This document shows, one piece after another, positions 5,852 to 7,222 of a stretch of 7,222 bases of DNA; positions within the stretch are counted from its first letter, which is position 1; the number at the start of each line of letters is the position of its first letter. The notes beneath the pieces were generated by a model. The model searched no databases. It worked only from the letters and a program-made list of their open reading frames with translations, and was not told the DNA's origin. The DNA lies in contig JAQYVG010000173.1 in NCBI GenBank assembly GCA_030145595.1, positions 1-7,222 of the forward strand, given 5' to 3'. The position numbers were made by a program, and so were the translations under genes. Origin of the DNA: Desulfobacterales bacterium. GTDB lineage: Bacteria; Desulfobacterota; Desulfobacteria; Desulfobacterales; UBA11574.

Positions 5852-5874
5852 ATAAAATCGTAACACGATTTTAT
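5852..5874. repeat. Perfect 9-bp inverted repeat upstream of the protease gene
   Basis: ATAAAATCG (5852-5860) and CGATTTTAT (5866-5874) are separated by TAACA. The element lies about 105 bp upstream of the protease start. The dyad suits an operator or a small hairpin; no T-run follows, so a terminator is less likely. Confidence 0.45.
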
Positions 5875-6036
5875 TGTAGATCTTATCGACCCAAAGAAGA
5901 TGTTACTTAAGAAGTTTGAGAGGGAAACGGATAAACGGTGATATTTGGTGTTAAAGGTTTTTGGGTCGGATGGTTCTGATATAATTATGAAAAAAGGGGA
6001 TCTTTTGGATAAATGGTGAGTCTTTAAAATAGCTGC

Positions 6037-6055
6037 GAAGATCTGCAGGATCTTC
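6037..6055 (-). terminator. Possible weak terminator hairpin after the TPR-protein gene
   Basis: GAAGATC (6037-6043) and GATCTTC (6049-6055) form a perfect 7-bp stem with a 5-nt loop, about 16 nt past the stop codon of the TPR gene on the minus strand. Only a short, interrupted T-rich stretch (GCAGCTATTTT) follows, so termination efficiency is doubtful. Confidence 0.35.
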
Positions 6056-6070
6056 AATGTTTCTATTATT

Positions 6071-6928
6071 TTATCTTAGCTTTTTCATCCTATTGAGTGC
6101 TTTCTGCCGTGCCGCTTTAATGTCTTCTCCACGCACTTCTGCTTTGCGTGCAGCCCAAAACTGCGCCTCTTCCCTGTCACCTGTGTACACCCCGCACCAC
6201 ATCAGCCCCGACATGGCACCAAGGCCGTGGGGATTGCTCCGCAGCGCCCGCAGAAACGATTCTTTCGCAGCCCTGTAATCCTGGTTGCGGTAGAGTGCCC
6301 AGCCCAGAATGTCTTGCGACATGAAAGAGTTCGGGGCAACGGCAACGGCCTTTTCAAAAAGACCTGAATCGATTTTCCCCTTTCCGCCATAAGCAGAATG
6401 TAGATAGAACGCTTCAAGCGCGCGCCCTAAAATATCCATCCCTTGCATCGATATCGTTTCAGTCCATAACGCCGATTGTACCTGCTTGGCAGGAAAAGGG
6501 TGCCCGCAGGCTGCCAAATGGTCCAGAAATATCCGGCGAAATTCGACAAGGCCGTCCGAGCAAGAAACCAGGATACGTTTTGAAAGACTCTGTTCATTAT
6601 CGGCGGCATCAAATAAAAAAACGGTCGCGAACCGATCGCCCGCCTTTCCGTACAGCCAAAAGCGTACATTCTGCTCCGTGCTGACCTGATGTAAATCGAC
6701 CAAAACTTCCTTTTCCCGGCAGTACGCTTTCAGGTCTGTTTTTTCCGGAAATATTTTTTTTACCCTCCAGCCGAACCAGCATTCTTTCAATCCTGTGTGA
6801 AGGACCATCACATTTCCCAGAAGAAAATGAAGCGCAAGACCCACCCCGTTAAAATCTTGCAGAGAATCGGGTTGAAAAGGAAGTACAATACATTGTGGAC
6901 GGTTCTTTATTTTTCCGCTTTTACTCAT
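6071..6928 (-). CDS. Hypothetical protein with TPR-like C-terminal repeats (N-terminus faintly TolB/FlgO-like)
   Basis: I do not recognise a specific function for this 285-residue protein. The C-terminal half (about 163-268) is helical and TPR-like. The clearest unit is 201-234, with GWALYRNQDYRAAKESFLRAL followed by a Pro at the expected end; flanking units at about 168-200 and 236-268 are weaker. TPRs form protein-binding superhelices. The N-terminal half (about 10-155) starts with a strand-like CIVLPFQ and a following GLALHFLLG helix, faintly like the TolB/FlgO-like domains that precede TPRs in some bacterial regulators; this is weak. No signal peptide or membrane segment is obvious, so a cytoplasmic protein is inferred. 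Start ATG 6928 is supported by AAAGGA six nt upstream; a GTG at 6952 would add eight residues. It ends in a basic tail (ALNRMKKLR). It appears to be transcribed alone from the leader on its right. Confidence 0.75.
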   Translation of the reverse strand: MSKSGKIKNRPQCIVLPFQPDSLQDFNGVGLALHFLLGNVMVLHTGLKECWFGWRVKKIFPEKTDLKAYCREKEVLVDLHQVSTEQNVRFWLYGKAGDRFATVFLFDAADNEQSLSKRILVSCSDGLVEFRRIFLDHLAACGHPFPAKQVQSALWTETISMQGMDILGRALEAFYLHSAYGGKGKIDSGLFEKAVAVAPNSFMSQDILGWALYRNQDYRAAKESFLRALRSNPHGLGAMSGLMWCGVYTGDREEAQFWAARKAEVRGEDIKAARQKALNRMKKLR

Positions 6929-7011
6929 GTTTAATCCTTTATATGCCAACACTATATCTTATATAATTTTGTTCCGCCCCGAACTGGTCTTAAATTCACG
7001 ATGTCTTGCAG

Positions 7012-7040
7012 AATGTACACCAGGTGATTTATTGGGTCAA
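7012..7040 (-). promoter_or_regulatory. Putative promoter of the TPR-protein gene
   Basis: On the minus strand TTGACC (7040-7035) is followed after 17 nt by TACATT (7017-7012), matching five and four of six consensus bases. The transcript would begin near 7005 and have a leader of about 77 nt before the ATG at 6928. Confidence 0.4.
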
Positions 7041-7081
7041 TAGCAGTCTCGTTTCAAATCATCACCCGTACCTGAATGCCG

Positions 7082-7118
7082 AAAACCCGGTTTGCACGCC
7101 TCGGCAGCCGGGTTTTTT
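7082..7118. terminator. Strong intrinsic terminator, probably bidirectional
   Basis: AAAACCCGG (7082-7090) and CCGGGTTTT (7108-7116) form a perfect 9-bp stem with a 17-nt loop. A run of six Ts (7113-7118) follows on the plus strand and TTTT on the minus strand. On the minus strand it directly abuts a TAA stop codon (7119-7117), which suggests it ends a gene entering from the right. On the plus strand it would end any transcript from the 6967-7080 leader region. Confidence 0.75.
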
Positions 7119-7222
7119 AATGCCATGAATTTTCGCTTTTTACCCTGATTTTCGCAGGGGTTGTAATCCTGCTGCCGGTGGGGATATGATGCTCAAGGCA
7201 CGGAAGGTTGTTACGTTTACAT
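7117..7222 (-). CDS. Possible C-terminal tail of a gene entering from the right edge
   Basis: One minus-strand frame is open from the window edge for about 34 codons and ends with TAA at 7119-7117, immediately before a strong terminator hairpin. The residues end in PAKIRVKSENSWH; I recognise no family. A frame this short can be open by chance, so the support comes mainly from the stop-terminator arrangement. Confidence 0.3.
   Translation of the reverse strand, partial: CKRNNLPCLEHHIPTGSRITTPAKIRVKSENSWH

Larger units (their letters stand above)
5747..6070. other. Noncoding region upstream of the aspartic protease gene
   Basis: I see no credible gene in these 324 bases; an 81-codon minus-strand frame here (5812-6057) lacks family resemblance and an SD. 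The region holds a 9-bp inverted repeat (5852-5874), a 9-bp inverted pair CGACCCAAA/TTTGGGTCG (5887-5895 and 5960-5968), a direct repeat GGATAAAYGGTGA (5929-5941 and 6007-6019) and a hairpin after the TPR gene (6037-6055). A possible minus-strand -35 TTGTCA lies about 20 nt from TATTAT near 5765-5795, a poor spacing, so no promoter is called. Confidence 0.6.

Noticed and set aside
5747..5866. 40-codon N-terminal extension of the aspartic protease from a GTG start
   Set aside because: It would bury the signal peptide inside the protein; the ATG at 5746 gives a normal exported N-terminus.
5812..6057. 81-codon minus-strand open frame between the protease and TPR genes
   Set aside because: No SD, no recognisable family, low-complexity composition, and it runs over inverted repeats in a noncoding-looking gap.
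7186..7222. Possible plus-strand gene start (ATGATG after a GGTGGGG stretch)
   Set aside because: Only about 12 codons fit before the window ends; nothing can be recognised and the minus-strand tail with its terminator is a better explanation.
1..7222. CRISPR array, tRNA or rRNA, transposase, toxin-antitoxin or phage genes
   Set aside because: None seen: no regularly spaced direct repeats, no cloverleaf or rRNA segments, and no translation resembling such proteins.

Overview
The window looks like a chromosomal piece of a Gram-negative, moderate-GC bacterium, most plausibly a Desulfobacterota (deltaproteobacterial) sulfate-reducer relative. This is inferred from the gene mix: a cytoplasmic PAS histidine kinase with a Rossmann-like N-terminus, an NtrC-type sigma54 activator, an archaemetzincin, an MltF-type transglycosylase and a single cold-shock protein. 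No rRNA or marker gene is present, so the assignment is tentative.

Layout. Bases 2-385 (+) are the C-terminal end of an MltF-like lytic transglycosylase, the only clear plus-strand gene. Bases 386-630 are noncoding and hold a nested inverted repeat, a short tandem CTCTGCGG motif and three alternating AATACG/CGTATT half-sites. Bases 631-4122 (-) form a tight three-gene operon, read right to left: sensor histidine kinase, sigma54-dependent response regulator, archaemetzincin zinc protease. Both junctions overlap (14 and 4 nt), so translation is probably coupled. Upstream lies a 74-bp element with perfect 15-bp inverted ends, and one end carries the -35 box of the best operon promoter candidate. 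Next comes a CspA-family gene (4403-4603, -) with its own terminator, a strong SD, a promoter candidate and a leader of about 130 nt. Bases 4808-5746 (-) encode an exported protein with two tandem retropepsin-like aspartic protease domains. Bases 5747-6070 are noncoding with several short inverted and direct repeats. Bases 6071-6928 (-) encode an unfamiliar protein with TPR-like C-terminal repeats. The right edge has a clear hairpin terminator and what may be the tail of another minus-strand gene.

How the genes work together. The kinase and regulator are an obvious cognate pair. The kinase has no membrane segment, so its signal is probably cytoplasmic (a nucleotide or redox cue, by inference). 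The archaemetzincin is locked into the same transcript, which links cytoplasmic metalloproteolysis to this signalling unit. The cold-shock gene, the aspartic protease and the TPR protein look like separate transcription units. I see no defence system, CRISPR array, tRNA, rRNA or transposase. The most distinctive items are the kinase-regulator-archaemetzincin operon with several atypical motif residues, the single-chain double retropepsin, and the inverted-repeat element in the operon promoter.
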